In this document: piece after piece, positions 29,518 through 37,939 of the stretch
Position numbering within the stretch: position 1 is the first letter of the stretch
Layout of the letters: each line of letters opens with the position of its first letter
From: Acinetobacter sp. ANC 3903
Lineage (GTDB): Bacteria > Pseudomonadota > Gammaproteobacteria > Pseudomonadales > Moraxellaceae
DNA length: 64,000 nucleotides
Assembly: GCF_002135315.1 (NCBI RefSeq)
Contig: NZ_NEGA01000001.1
Location: 1 to 64,000, forward strand
Direction: 5' to 3'
Translations under genes and position numbers: made by a program
Notes under the pieces: generated by a model
Seen by the model: the letters and a program-made list of their open reading frames with translations, nothing else
The model's database searches: none
Told to the model about the DNA's origin: nothing

Positions 29518-30315
29518 TTAGCCGTTAGGATTCAAGGTCAATTCTAATGGCAGGTTAGCCTTGATTGGATAAGCCACGCCATTTTCTTTGTACGGTTTGA
29601 ATTTGGAACTACGCACTGAGCGTAAAATCTTTTCATCTAAAGCAGGCAAACCACTTGAGCGTGTAATGCGCGCTGAAGTAATCACCCCTTTTTCATTTGC
29701 TTCAATATATACCATGGCATTACGCGTTTGACCTTCCAAGTCGCTATTGCTATAGGACGGTCGTGGCGAACGGCTCCATTGCACCCCGGAACCTCCAATT
29801 GAGACATTTTTCGGAGCTGGCGGTGCAGGTGGCGATGGTGGTGCGACTGGCGCTGGCGGTGTAACCGGTGCGGGTGGTGGAGTTACCGGTGCAGGTTTCA
29901 CCACTCTGGTTTCAGAAACTGTTGTTGTTACTGTAGGTTTAGGCGGTGCTTCAACCGGTTTAATCACCGGTTTTGCTGTTTCTGCCTTTTTAACCTGTTG
30001 AACCTTCTCTACCTTTTTCGGCGGTGGCGGAAGCTGTTTTTCGACAATTTTAACTTCTTTCACCGGCTTAGGCTTAGGCTGCTCTTTTTTAGGTTCAGCT
30101 TTCGGCTTAGATGGTAACGGTTTTGCTGGCTCTTGAATTTTTACAAAACGCACCTTTAACGGTTCTTTTTCAATCGGCTTCAATTCTGGTGTTTTCATCT
30201 GCCCTACCGCCCACAACACACCCATGTGACCAACCACAACAGCAATAAGCGCCGTGATAATTTTCTTTTTCATTGGATTGGGAGTTTGCATATTTAGAGC
30301 GGAAGATTGACTCAT
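29518..30315 (-). CDS. tonB: TonB energy-transducing protein
   Basis: Couples the inner-membrane proton-motive force to outer-membrane receptors. The 265 residues have a short cytosolic tail, one TM anchor (IITALIAVVVGHMGVLWAV, with the conserved His), a long Pro/Lys/Val/Glu spacer (residues 45-175) and a C-terminal TonB domain with the conserved YP-like YSNSDLEGQTRNAMVYIEAN and ITRSSGLPALDEKIL. First gene of the operon; a Fur-box-like site lies 94 bp upstream. Internal starts at codons 9 and 15 are possible. Confidence 0.94.
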   Translation of the reverse strand: MSQSSALNMQTPNPMKKKIITALIAVVVGHMGVLWAVGQMKTPELKPIEKEPLKVRFVKIQEPAKPLPSKPKAEPKKEQPKPKPVKEVKIVEKQLPPPPKKVEKVQQVKKAETAKPVIKPVEAPPKPTVTTTVSETRVVKPAPVTPPPAPVTPPAPVAPPSPPAPPAPKNVSIGGSGVQWSRSPRPSYSNSDLEGQTRNAMVYIEANEKGVITSARITRSSGLPALDEKILRSVRSSKFKPYKENGVAYPIKANLPLELTLNPNG

Positions 30316-30408
30316 TAAAATCAGTTACCTAATTTAAGCGATTGTTGATCAATTAAGATTTAAGCAATCAAGCTCATCGGTTAGTACAATTAAAGCATGC
30401 CAATAATA

Positions 30409-30427
30409 AATGAGAAGTGTTTTCATT
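30409..30427. promoter_or_regulatory. Fur-box-like operator of tonB-exbB-exbD
   Basis: AATGAGAAGTGTTTTCATT matches the AATGAGAATnATTCTCATT form of the Fur consensus at 15 of 18 fixed positions and is itself an imperfect inverted repeat. Location upstream of tonB, a classical Fur target, supports it. Confidence 0.65.
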
Positions 30428-30474
30428 TGCAACTATTAAAATGTCAGTTTTGATGAGTTTTTTGAATCAAAAAC

Positions 30475-30503
30475 AAAAAAGGCATGCCTAAAACATGCCT
30501 TTT
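30475..30503 (-). terminator. purU terminator
   Basis: On the minus strand AAAAGGCATG and CATGCCTTTTTT form the stem and T run, 23 bp after the purU stop. Confidence 0.8.
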
Positions 30504-30525
30504 AAATTGATAGGTATAACAATAC

Positions 30526-31392
30526 TTATTGGAAAACAACGGTTTTGTTGCCATCCACAATAATACGGTCTTCAAGATGCCATCTTACCGCACGGGCCAA
30601 AACATTGCGTTCCACATCTTGTCCAAGTTCACGCAACTGCTCTACGGTAAAATCGTGATTTACACGTTCTACATCCTGTTCAATGATCGGGCCCTGATCG
30701 AGGTCAGCAGTCACATAATGCGCTGTTGCACCAATCAGTTTCACCCCTTTGTCATAGGCCTGTTTATAGGGATTGGCACCGACAAAGGCTGGCAAGAAGG
30801 AATGGTGAATATTGATGATTTTCATTTCCCACTTTTGCACGAATTCTTCGTCCAAAATCTGCATGTAACGCGCGAGGATCAGTAAATCGTTACCCTGCAT
30901 GATTTCATCAATCTGGCTGTAGGCTTCACGTTTGTTTTCTTTATTGACCGGCACAACTTCAAATGGAATGCCAAAGTTTTCTACCGCTTCACGCAAGGTG
31001 TCATGATTCGATACCACCTTGGTGATTTCGCATGGCAAACCGCCACGCGCATGGCGCCATAACAGTTCTAGCAAGGCATGATCCACTTTAGAAACCAGAA
31101 TCCCGACTTTTTTCACATCACTGACCAGTGCCAGACGCCAGTGCATTTCATAGCGTTCGGCTACATTGGTCGCAAAAGTCTGGGTCAGACTTTCTTTACG
31201 GCTTTGCAAATTGTCCAGTTCAAACTCAACACGCATGAAATAACGCCCGCCTTGAGCTTCCGTTGCGTATTGATCAAGTGCGGTAATATTTGCTCCCTGA
31301 TGATACAAAAAGCTTGAAACAGCTTGCACGATACCTGGTTTATCTTCACAAGTAATCAGTAAACGTGCTGTGTTAGCAGTGGACATATTCAT
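30526..31392 (-). CDS. purU: Formyltetrahydrofolate deformylase
   Basis: Hydrolyses 10-formyl-THF to formate and THF, balancing one-carbon pools. An N-terminal ACT domain (TARLLITCEDKPGIVQAVS) covers residues 1-85; the C-terminal formyltransferase-like hydrolase domain has INIHHSFLPAFVGANPYKQAY near 220 and ATAHYVTADLDQGPII near 245 with the catalytic Asn/His/Asp set. Start at ATG 31392 or 31386 (MSTANTARL); a GTG at 31407 is less likely. 288 aa from 31392, the usual length. Confidence 0.93.
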   Translation of the reverse strand: MNMSTANTARLLITCEDKPGIVQAVSSFLYHQGANITALDQYATEAQGGRYFMRVEFELDNLQSRKESLTQTFATNVAERYEMHWRLALVSDVKKVGILVSKVDHALLELLWRHARGGLPCEITKVVSNHDTLREAVENFGIPFEVVPVNKENKREAYSQIDEIMQGNDLLILARYMQILDEEFVQKWEMKIINIHHSFLPAFVGANPYKQAYDKGVKLIGATAHYVTADLDQGPIIEQDVERVNHDFTVEQLRELGQDVERNVLARAVRWHLEDRIIVDGNKTVVFQ

Positions 31393-31470
31393 GTTGGTTA
31401 ATATCACTAATCAGTTAAATTGAAAAACAAGCCGAGTATTCTAACGCTTTTTGCAGGCTTTCTAAATAGG

Positions 31471-32172
31471 CTAGCTCGCATCATGTTTTTTGCTTGAGGA
31501 TAAACTCTCAAAAAGCTCTGAAGGGCCAAATGTTTCGAGTAAATGTTCATAGGTATGACGGCTTTCACCACGCAAGTAAGCCCCTTCCAGGAACACCATT
31601 TGACGCAATGCCTGCCACACCCATTTTTCTTCCAGATGGTTCGAATCGGTAATATGACCCGACATGTACAGGAAGTTGGTCCAGTTGGTCAAAACAATCC
31701 ACAAGTTGATAATCAGGGCTTCAATTTCTGAATCCGTCATTTCCATCAAGCCCGCATTGACGAAGGCCTTATAGATTTTTTGTCCCTGCTGCATCACCTG
31801 ACCGGCAAAGCGTGGGTACATTTTTCGAAAATCTTCATTACTTTCAACCAGATGATAAACATCACGATGCAAAAATCGATAGGCCCAAAGCTGGCTGCTG
31901 AGCACCTGAAAATAGCGAATTTTATCATTGGCATCGAGCGCACGATCATCAGGCAGAGCCAGCATCTCCAAAGTTTCGCTTTGGTACTGCTCCATCAGCT
32001 CTTTGATAATTTCGTTTTTATTGCGAAAATGGTAATACAAATTACCCGGACTCATATTTAGTTCAGCTGCAATATGATTGGTTGTTACTGAACGCTCACC
32101 GCGCTCATTAAATAACTGTAAGCTGAGTTGCAAAATACGTTCTTTGGTTTTCACCGTTTTGGAGTGAGACAT
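31471..32172 (-). CDS. TetR-family transcriptional regulator
   Basis: N-terminal TetR HTH (KERILQLSLQLFNERGERSVTTNHIAAELNMSPGNLYYHFRNKNEI, residues 8-55 in parts) and an all-helical ligand domain. 233 aa from ATG 32172; a start six codons upstream is possible. It is divergent from the aldehyde dehydrogenase at 32289 with about 115 bp between, so it probably controls that gene and itself. Ligand unknown. Confidence 0.9.
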   Translation of the reverse strand: MSHSKTVKTKERILQLSLQLFNERGERSVTTNHIAAELNMSPGNLYYHFRNKNEIIKELMEQYQSETLEMLALPDDRALDANDKIRYFQVLSSQLWAYRFLHRDVYHLVESNEDFRKMYPRFAGQVMQQGQKIYKAFVNAGLMEMTDSEIEALIINLWIVLTNWTNFLYMSGHITDSNHLEEKWVWQALRQMVFLEGAYLRGESRHTYEHLLETFGPSELFESLSSSKKHDAS

Positions 32173-32288
32173 CCTAAAGTAACCATTCATTCAATAGGTT
32201 AGCGAGCTAACACATAAAGTAACTTGACTATTTAGAGCTTTTACTCTAAAAATTAAATTAATCGCTTTTTATTTAATGGTAGCAGGTC

Positions 32289-33737
32289 ATGAACAGTCAA
32301 ACAAAAACAACTTCAATGACACCACATTCGTTTAATATTCAGCACTTACACGACGTGCTAGCACAGCAAAAGCATGCCTATCTACGTTATCCCTTACCAT
32401 CGGCAAAAGAACGGATTGATCGTTTAGCACGTCTAAAGCGTATCTTAGTTAAATATCAAGATCAATTTGCCGAAGCAATTAATCAAGACTATGGTAACCG
32501 TTCTATTAGCGAAACCAAAATCGGTGAATTACTCACCTGTCTTGAACAGATTAAGTATTATAGCAAGCATTTGACCAATTGGATGAAACCATCGAAACGT
32601 CATGTTGGAATTATCCATCAGCCGGCAAAAGCCTGGGTTCAATATCAACCCTTGGGTGTAGTCGGTATTATTGCCCCATGGAACTATCCTTTATTGTTGT
32701 CGGTTGGTCCATTAATTTGTGCTATCGCGGCCGGCAATCATGCCATGATCAAGATCTCCAGTGCTTCCAGCCATTTTGGTCGTGCACTGGAAAAAGCATT
32801 AGGCGAAGCATTTCCAACTGAACTTGTGGCTGTGATCAATGGGGGCGGTCCAGTTTCCGATGCGTTTAGCCATTTGGCCTTCGATAAAATTATTTTTACC
32901 GGTTCAACCGAGATTGGTAAAACGGTCATGGCAGCAGCTTCAGAAAACTTGGTGCCGGTAATTTTAGAGCTGGGCGGCAAATCACCGGTACTGGTTCATC
33001 CTTCTATTGATTTAGAAGATGTGGCACAGCGCCTGGCTGCGGGTAAACTCTGGAATTCAGGTCAGACCTGTGTGGCTCCTGACTATATGTTTCTGCCTAA
33101 AGGAAGAACTGCCGAATTTATTGACCACTTTAAAGCCTGCGTAGAAGAGATGTATCCAAGTATTCAATATAATCAGGATTACACTTCCATTATTAATGAC
33201 AAACAATACAACCGCCTGCAAGGTTATCTGGAAGATGCACACACGCAAGGTGCAAAAATTATTGAGTTAAATCCAGCACATGAAGATTTAAGCAAAGTTC
33301 GGAAAATTGCCCCAACTCTGGTGACTGGCGTTACGACTGAAATGCGCATTATGAAAGAAGAGATCTTTGGCCCAATCCTTCCTATTCTAGAATATGATCA
33401 AATTGACGATGTTATTGACTTTATTAATAGCCGTCCTCGTCCTCTTGCATTATACTATTTCGACTTTGATCAAGCTCGTGCCGACTATGTCGCACAGCAT
33501 ACTCATTCAGGGCATTTCGGGCAGAATATGGTATTGACCCATGTAGCACAGGATGACTTACCTTTTGGTGGGGTCGGTGCTTCAGGAATGGGCAAATATC
33601 ATGGTCCAGAAGGTTTCTTCAGTTTGTCGCATGAACGGTCAGTGATGTCTAATCCAAAGCTGTATAGCTTAAAATTCATTCTCCCGCCGTTTAATAAGCC
33701 GATTCACAAACTAATTTCGAAGACCCTTCTTCGTTAA
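32289..33737 (+). CDS. Aldehyde dehydrogenase, coniferyl-aldehyde type
   Basis: NAD(P)-dependent oxidation of an aldehyde to the acid. The 482 residues have VVGIIAPWNYPLLLSVGPL near 122, ITFTGSTEIGK-like FTGSTEIGKTVM near 203, ELGGKSPV with the general-base Glu near 229, the catalytic Cys in NSGQTCVAPDY near 262, and a C-terminal hydrophobic LYSLKFILPPF segment typical of the class 3/coniferyl branch. Divergent from a TetR regulator. Coniferyl, fatty or aromatic aldehydes are all possible substrates. Confidence 0.9.
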   Translation: MNSQTKTTSMTPHSFNIQHLHDVLAQQKHAYLRYPLPSAKERIDRLARLKRILVKYQDQFAEAINQDYGNRSISETKIGELLTCLEQIKYYSKHLTNWMKPSKRHVGIIHQPAKAWVQYQPLGVVGIIAPWNYPLLLSVGPLICAIAAGNHAMIKISSASSHFGRALEKALGEAFPTELVAVINGGGPVSDAFSHLAFDKIIFTGSTEIGKTVMAAASENLVPVILELGGKSPVLVHPSIDLEDVAQRLAAGKLWNSGQTCVAPDYMFLPKGRTAEFIDHFKACVEEMYPSIQYNQDYTSIINDKQYNRLQGYLEDAHTQGAKIIELNPAHEDLSKVRKIAPTLVTGVTTEMRIMKEEIFGPILPILEYDQIDDVIDFINSRPRPLALYYFDFDQARADYVAQHTHSGHFGQNMVLTHVAQDDLPFGGVGASGMGKYHGPEGFFSLSHERSVMSNPKLYSLKFILPPFNKPIHKLISKTLLR

Positions 33738-33745
33738 CTGATCAA

Positions 33746-33782
33746 GGCATGATCTATCACACCTGATCATGCCACGTTTTTC
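33746..33782 (+). terminator. Aldehyde dehydrogenase terminator
   Basis: GGCATGATC and GATCATGCC form a perfect 9-bp stem followed by ACGTTTTTC, shortly after the stop codon. Confidence 0.7.
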
Positions 33783-33792
33783 TTAAATTCGC

Positions 33793-33821
33793 TTGTCTTT
33801 TAAGCGTATTTTTGGTATAAA
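33793..33821 (+). promoter_or_regulatory. rpmB-rpmG promoter
   Basis: TTGTCT and TATAAA are separated by exactly 17 bp, about 80 bp before the L28 start. Good sigma-70 match. Confidence 0.7.
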
Positions 33822-33899
33822 ACGCCCCTTGAATGATTTCATCCGTTTACTTTTAATGACTAGCCGCACAATCGGTGCTGTCTAGCAATGGAGTTCACC

Positions 33900-34136
33900 A
33901 TGTCTAAGGTTTGCCAAGTTACCGGCAAGCGTCCAGTCGTTGGCAACAACGTCTCGCACGCCAATAACAAAACCAAACGCCGGTTCGAGCCGAACCTGCA
34001 TCACCACCGTTTCTGGTTAGAAAGCGAAAAACGTTTCGTACGTCTTCGTTTAACCACTAAGGGTATGCGTATTATCGACAAATTGGGCATTGAAAAGGTT
34101 GTTGCTGATCTTCGTGCTCAAGGTCAAAAGATCTAA
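33900..34136 (+). CDS. rpmB: 50S ribosomal protein L28
   Basis: 78-residue ribosomal protein beginning [20 protein letters not shown], the universal L28 start, with the basic [16 protein letters not shown] segment. The start at 33900 is chosen over 33888 on that basis. First of the rpmB-rpmG pair, 12 bp before L33. Confidence 0.98.
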
Positions 34137-34148
34137 GGAGTCAGTACA

Positions 34149-34304
34149 ATGCGTGATAAAATTCGTCTAGTTTCTTCAGCTGGTACAGGTTATTTCTATA
34201 CTACGACTAAGAACAAACGTACTATGCCGGAAAAAATGGAAATCAAAAAATTTGATCCAAAAATCCGTCAACACGTAATCTTCAAAGAAGCTAAAATTAA
34301 ATAA
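34149..34304 (+). CDS. rpmG: 50S ribosomal protein L33
   Basis: 51 residues: [20 protein letters not shown], then [20 protein letters not shown] and [11 protein letters not shown]. This is the Cys-free (zinc-independent) L33 type. It follows rpmB by 12 bp with an AAGGAG ribosome-binding site over the gap. Confidence 0.98.
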
Positions 34305-34316
34305 TTTTGACTTCTT

Positions 34317-34348
34317 AAAAAAAGCGGCCCTCTGGGTCGTTTTTTTTG
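34317..34348 (+). terminator. rpmB-rpmG terminator
   Basis: AAAAAAGCGGCCC and GGGTCGTTTTTTTT pair with a G-T wobble, directly after rpmG. Confidence 0.8.
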
Positions 34349-34453
34349 CATTTTTTTTATTCAGCTTGTTACACTTCTAGGCATTCTTTTTTGGCACTTT
34401 TTGTGCTTATTCTTTTTTACCCTTAACTTTGGCTCAAGCTTAAGGAGTTTTTA

Positions 34454-36172
34454 GTGCCTCATGACGTAGATCTCATCATATTATTAGCCGTTGGCTTTGG
34501 ACTGGCGCTTATTTTTGGCTATATTGCTGCACGTATTCGTCTTCCTCCCCTAATTGGCTATTTAGTTGCGGGTATTGTGATTAGCCCGAATACGCCAGGT
34601 ATTGTGGGAGATATTCACCTTGCCAACCAGCTAGCTGAACTTGGGGTCATGTTCCTGATGTTTGGTGTCGGGATGCACTTTTCCCTAAGCGACCTGATGC
34701 AGGTACGGCGTATTGCCTTACCAGGTGCAGTGCTGCAAATTGCAGTAGCCACCTTACTGGGCATAGGTGTTTCCATGATATGGGGCTGGAACTTTGGCTC
34801 GGCACTGGTTTTTGGTCTGAGTCTGTCCTGTGCCAGTACTGTGGTATTACTCAAAGCTTTGGGTGACCGGGGCTTGGTTAACTCCGTGAACGGTAAAATT
34901 GCCGTGGGCTGGTTATTGGTTGAAGATCTGGTCATGGTGCTGGTTTTGGTCCTGCTTCCTGCTACAGCCGCTTTGCTAGGTGGCACAGCGATTGCTGGCT
35001 CAGATCCCAATGCCAATATCTGGATGACCTTGGCCATTACCCTGCTTAAAGTCGCCGGCTTTATTGCTTTTATGCTGATTGTAGGGAAACGTCTGGTGCC
35101 ATGGATTATGCAGGTCGTGGCACGCTTGGGATCACGTGAGCTGTTTACCCTAACCGTAGTAGCAGCCGCAGTCTCCATTGCATTTGGTGCCTATAAAATC
35201 TTTGGGGTATCCATGGCACTGGGGGCATTCTTTGCCGGGATGGTGGTGAAAGAATCTGATTTCAGCCACCGTGCAGAAGAAGAAACCTTACCTTTACGTG
35301 AAATTTTCTCGATTTTATTCTTTGTGTCGGTGGGAATGCTTTTTGATCCGATGATTTTAATGCAGCAACCGTGGCATGTGCTTGCCGTGGTGGCCATTAT
35401 CATGATTGGCAAAACCATTGCCGCGATGGCACTGGTACTGTTCTTCCGTTATCCAATTAATACCGCTTTAACAGTCGGTGCCAGTCTTGCACAAATTGGC
35501 GAGTTTTCCTTTATTTTGGCAACCTTGGGAGTTTCACTACATCTATTGTCTTTAGAGGGACAAAATCTGATTTTAGCTGGTGCACTCATCTCGATTACGC
35601 TTAATTCATTCATCTTCTCTGCCATTGAACCGGTACAAAACTGGATTCGTGAACGCTCGCATTTGGCGCGCCTGCTTGAACGTAGTGGTGACCCGCTATC
35701 CATGTTGCCAGATGAAGTTTCTCAAGAGTACTTGCGAGATCAGGTGGTGATTGTCGGTCATGGTGAAGTCGGTCGTCGCATTACCAAAGCCTTAATGAAG
35801 CAAGATATTAAAGTGGTGATTGCCGAAGAAAATCGTGAGATCGTTGAAAGTTTACGTGCCAAAGGCATTGCCGCTGTGTCGGGGCATGCGACCGAAGCCG
35901 GTGTACTCATTCAGGCGCATATACAACATGCGCGCCTTCTGGTGCTTTCTCCAATGGATATTCTGGATATTCATAAAATTGTTGATATTGCCAAAACATT
36001 GAATCCACAGATTCAGGTGCTGGTCTGTGCCGAAAGCAAGGAAGAAGCTGAAGTGATTCGTCGTGAAAATATTGGTGAAGTTTATTTTGCCAAAGAAGAA
36101 ATGGCGAAAAATATGACCAATCATATTTTAAATCAAATCCAGCTGGCTCATCATCAGGCGCCCACCCACTAA
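34454..36172 (+). CDS. KefC/YbaL-type cation:proton antiporter
   Basis: Monovalent cation/proton antiporter-2 family member, probably K+/H+. The 572 residues give 12-13 TM helices (residues 1-390), with the LIGYLVAGIVISPNTPG and ALGAFFAGMVVKESDF family motifs, then a cytosolic RCK/TrkA-N nucleotide-binding domain (VVIVGHGEVGRRITKALMKQD near 430). There is no C-terminal KefC-like extension and no KefF/KefG ancillary gene, so YbaL is the closer relative. The start is GTG 34454 with AAGGAG upstream. Confidence 0.9.
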   Translation: MPHDVDLIILLAVGFGLALIFGYIAARIRLPPLIGYLVAGIVISPNTPGIVGDIHLANQLAELGVMFLMFGVGMHFSLSDLMQVRRIALPGAVLQIAVATLLGIGVSMIWGWNFGSALVFGLSLSCASTVVLLKALGDRGLVNSVNGKIAVGWLLVEDLVMVLVLVLLPATAALLGGTAIAGSDPNANIWMTLAITLLKVAGFIAFMLIVGKRLVPWIMQVVARLGSRELFTLTVVAAAVSIAFGAYKIFGVSMALGAFFAGMVVKESDFSHRAEEETLPLREIFSILFFVSVGMLFDPMILMQQPWHVLAVVAIIMIGKTIAAMALVLFFRYPINTALTVGASLAQIGEFSFILATLGVSLHLLSLEGQNLILAGALISITLNSFIFSAIEPVQNWIRERSHLARLLERSGDPLSMLPDEVSQEYLRDQVVIVGHGEVGRRITKALMKQDIKVVIAEENREIVESLRAKGIAAVSGHATEAGVLIQAHIQHARLLVLSPMDILDIHKIVDIAKTLNPQIQVLVCAESKEEAEVIRRENIGEVYFAKEEMAKNMTNHILNQIQLAHHQAPTH

Positions 36173-36196
36173 CTGATGTGTGAATGAACCGCCCAT

Positions 36197-36224
36197 AAAA
36201 AAGCGCACATCGGTGCGCTTTTTT
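36197..36224. terminator. Bidirectional terminator
   Basis: AAAAAAGCGCAC and GTGCGCTTTTTT flank a 4-nt loop between the antiporter gene and the convergent small gene at 36239. Confidence 0.85.
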
Positions 36225-36238
36225 ACATTTACAGAGAG

Positions 36239-36517
36239 TTAACTCATATATTGGGGTTGTTCATCAACAATTTCAGCCTGCCATTCGTTGACCTGCTTTT
36301 CCATCATTGCAAACAAGGCAGCTTGCACCATATGCTGGGCAATCACTGGCGTTTGATCACCAAGTAACGCTTTGACTTCATCATTAAACTGAATTTTGAC
36401 CAGTGGTTCTTTTTCAGAGCCTGCATTTCGCAATGCCAACTCACCACCTTCAAGTTGAACAAGCTCTAAAATCGCTTCTTGATTACCAAATAATTCTTTC
36501 AAATGTTCTATAGACAT
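36239..36517 (-). CDS. Conserved hypothetical small protein
   Basis: 92 residues from ATG 36517, which is preceded by GGAGG at ideal spacing, so the upstream in-frame extension to 36565 is rejected. Acidic, predicted mixed alpha/beta (MSIEHLKELFGNQEAILELV ... VKIQFNDEVKALLGDQTP ... ALFAMMEKQVNEWQAEIVDE). No TM, no signal, no recognised domain. Downstream of the DUF6586-like gene on the same strand with a 108-bp gap. Confidence 0.75.
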   Translation of the reverse strand: MSIEHLKELFGNQEAILELVQLEGGELALRNAGSEKEPLVKIQFNDEVKALLGDQTPVIAQHMVQAALFAMMEKQVNEWQAEIVDEQPQYMS

Positions 36518-36625
36518 ATATCCTCCATGTTCAACATGGTGGCAAAGGGCTGTTGCGCTTTGCATTGCTTAGACTATTTTATATAAGGTCGATGCCAGAA
36601 ACTTCAAGAGCATTGGTCGTAAAGT

Positions 36626-37129
36626 TTAAAATTCCACCATCTCATTGCGAAAACCGTCAATTAATTGAGTCAAATCGCGATGCCATTCACGCAATATTTT
36701 GGTATCCGGCAACCAGGCCTGTGGGGTTTGGGTCACTTTAATAATCAGGTTGGAAGATGTTTCATCTTCAGGTTCCGGTGCACTCGGTTCCGGTGCATAT
36801 TGGCACATACGGTAGGCACGTTTTAGCTCGGCAATAAAGCCCTGTTTAGCCAGCTGCTGCATTACGGTCACTTCAGGCGAGATCTGTCCTTTTTCTGCCA
36901 TGTGCTCTTCAATAGACTTCAATGTTGGGGCAAAGTCGTTTAAACGGTAGTAACGCACCAACTCTTGCAGAAATGCCAATACTGCACCATGCAGGTGAAA
37001 TACAGCAGCTTCGCGATGGGCCTGCGCCTGTTGAACATGATCTGTTTGTTCTGCTTGTTGGCATGCAAGACGGGCAAAATACAATTTTTGATTGGTACGA
37101 TCCGCATGAAAGCGCGCAACACGAGACAT
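36626..37129 (-). CDS. DUF6586-like cytosolic protein
   Basis: 167 residues, largely helical, starting MSRVARFHADRTNQKLYFAR, which resembles the DUF6586 family of Acinetobacter and Pseudomonas. A Pro/Glu-rich linker (EPSAPEPEDET) at about 113-123 divides two helical parts. No catalytic motif; function unknown. The family name is from memory and not checked. Confidence 0.7.
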   Translation of the reverse strand: MSRVARFHADRTNQKLYFARLACQQAEQTDHVQQAQAHREAAVFHLHGAVLAFLQELVRYYRLNDFAPTLKSIEEHMAEKGQISPEVTVMQQLAKQGFIAELKRAYRMCQYAPEPSAPEPEDETSSNLIIKVTQTPQAWLPDTKILREWHRDLTQLIDGFRNEMVEF

Positions 37130-37202
37130 GGTGATTTCCTAAATTTTGGCGTGAGTTACATCGCTAAGATTAAACTTAATCTTGTCCAATTCACAATAAA
37201 AA

Positions 37203-37565
37203 TTATGCATGATCCATTTCAATGAAATAGATTTTGCGCTTTGCCTGCACTGCAATGGGCGGATCAATAGGACGCACATTGCTGATTTCCCAAGCCCAAT
37301 ATCCTGCTGCCCAGTATGTAGCGCTCGCTGCTTCAATTTCATCTTTACCCCAGGGATGAACGGATTCAATATCCACAATTGCCACAGCTATGCCTGCTTC
37401 TTCATCCCCTGCTTTGCTCAGGTAGTTTTTATTTTCCACAATTACCAAATCTTTTAAGGGTAACTGTTCAGGTTGCCATGAGCGTATTTCCAGTCGCTTT
37501 TGCCCTTGAGCAATGCGCTATCCAGCCGGTGTAACGATTGAAAGTGCAGCTAAAGTCCGTTTCAT
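37203..37565 (-). pseudogene. ASCH-domain protein interrupted by an in-frame amber codon
   Basis: From ATG 37565 the frame reads MKRTLAALSIVTPAG, TAG (37518-37520), then RIAQGQKRLEIRSWQPEQLP and on through LVIVENKNYL to a normal end at 37203. The segment IxxGxKxxExRSW is the ASCH-domain signature (a PUA-like RNA-binding fold), and it straddles the TAG, so the codon interrupts a single domain. Restart at TTG 37448 would delete the signature. 120 codons in total. Probably a recent nonsense mutation. Confidence 0.75.
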
Positions 37566-37576
37566 TTTCTATCCAT

Positions 37577-37600
37577 AAAAAAAGGAGCCAAGCTCCTTTT
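37577..37600 (-). terminator. Terminator of the RRM gene
   Basis: On the minus strand AAAAGGAGC-TTG-GCTCCTTTTTTT, directly after the RRM stop. Confidence 0.8.
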
Positions 37601-37605
37601 ATTGT

Positions 37606-37860
37606 TTATTCTGCTGCAGGCTTGTCTTCAGCCTGCTTGACGCGAATGCCCTGTCCATGCAAACGCAAAGTATTTAAGCCTTTAATCGCTTTAACTGCTT
37701 CACGGCCATGCGGCATTTCCACAAAAGCAAAACCTTTTGATTTACCTGTTGCAGCGTCTAAAACCAAAGTGCATGAATCTACCGTGCCATATTGCTTGAA
37801 CAACTCAAGCAATTCAGCTTCTGTCACTGTACGTTCTAAATTTCGAACTAAAATTTTCAT
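37606..37860 (-). CDS. RRM RNA-binding protein
   Basis: An 84-residue single RNA-recognition motif. RNP2 is KILVRNLERT (residues 2-10) and RNP1 is KGFAFVEM (near 42), both with aromatic/hydrophobic positions for RNA stacking. Bacterial stand-alone RRM proteins of this kind are often cold-inducible; targets are unknown. A short Lys/Ala tail follows the domain. Confidence 0.9.
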   Translation of the reverse strand: MKILVRNLERTVTEAELLELFKQYGTVDSCTLVLDAATGKSKGFAFVEMPHGREAVKAIKGLNTLRLHGQGIRVKQAEDKPAAE

Positions 37861-37939
37861 CTGATGACCTTAAAATAGGCTAAAAAAACCAAAAAGCACT
37901 CGCCTACTTACTTTTTGCACTTCAATATATCGGGATAGT

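Noticed and set aside
37203..37565. Genome-wide amber recoding
   Set aside because: Two amber-interrupted genes are seen, but one of them also has a frameshift, and no suppressor tRNA is present in the window, so ordinary nonsense decay is the simpler reading.
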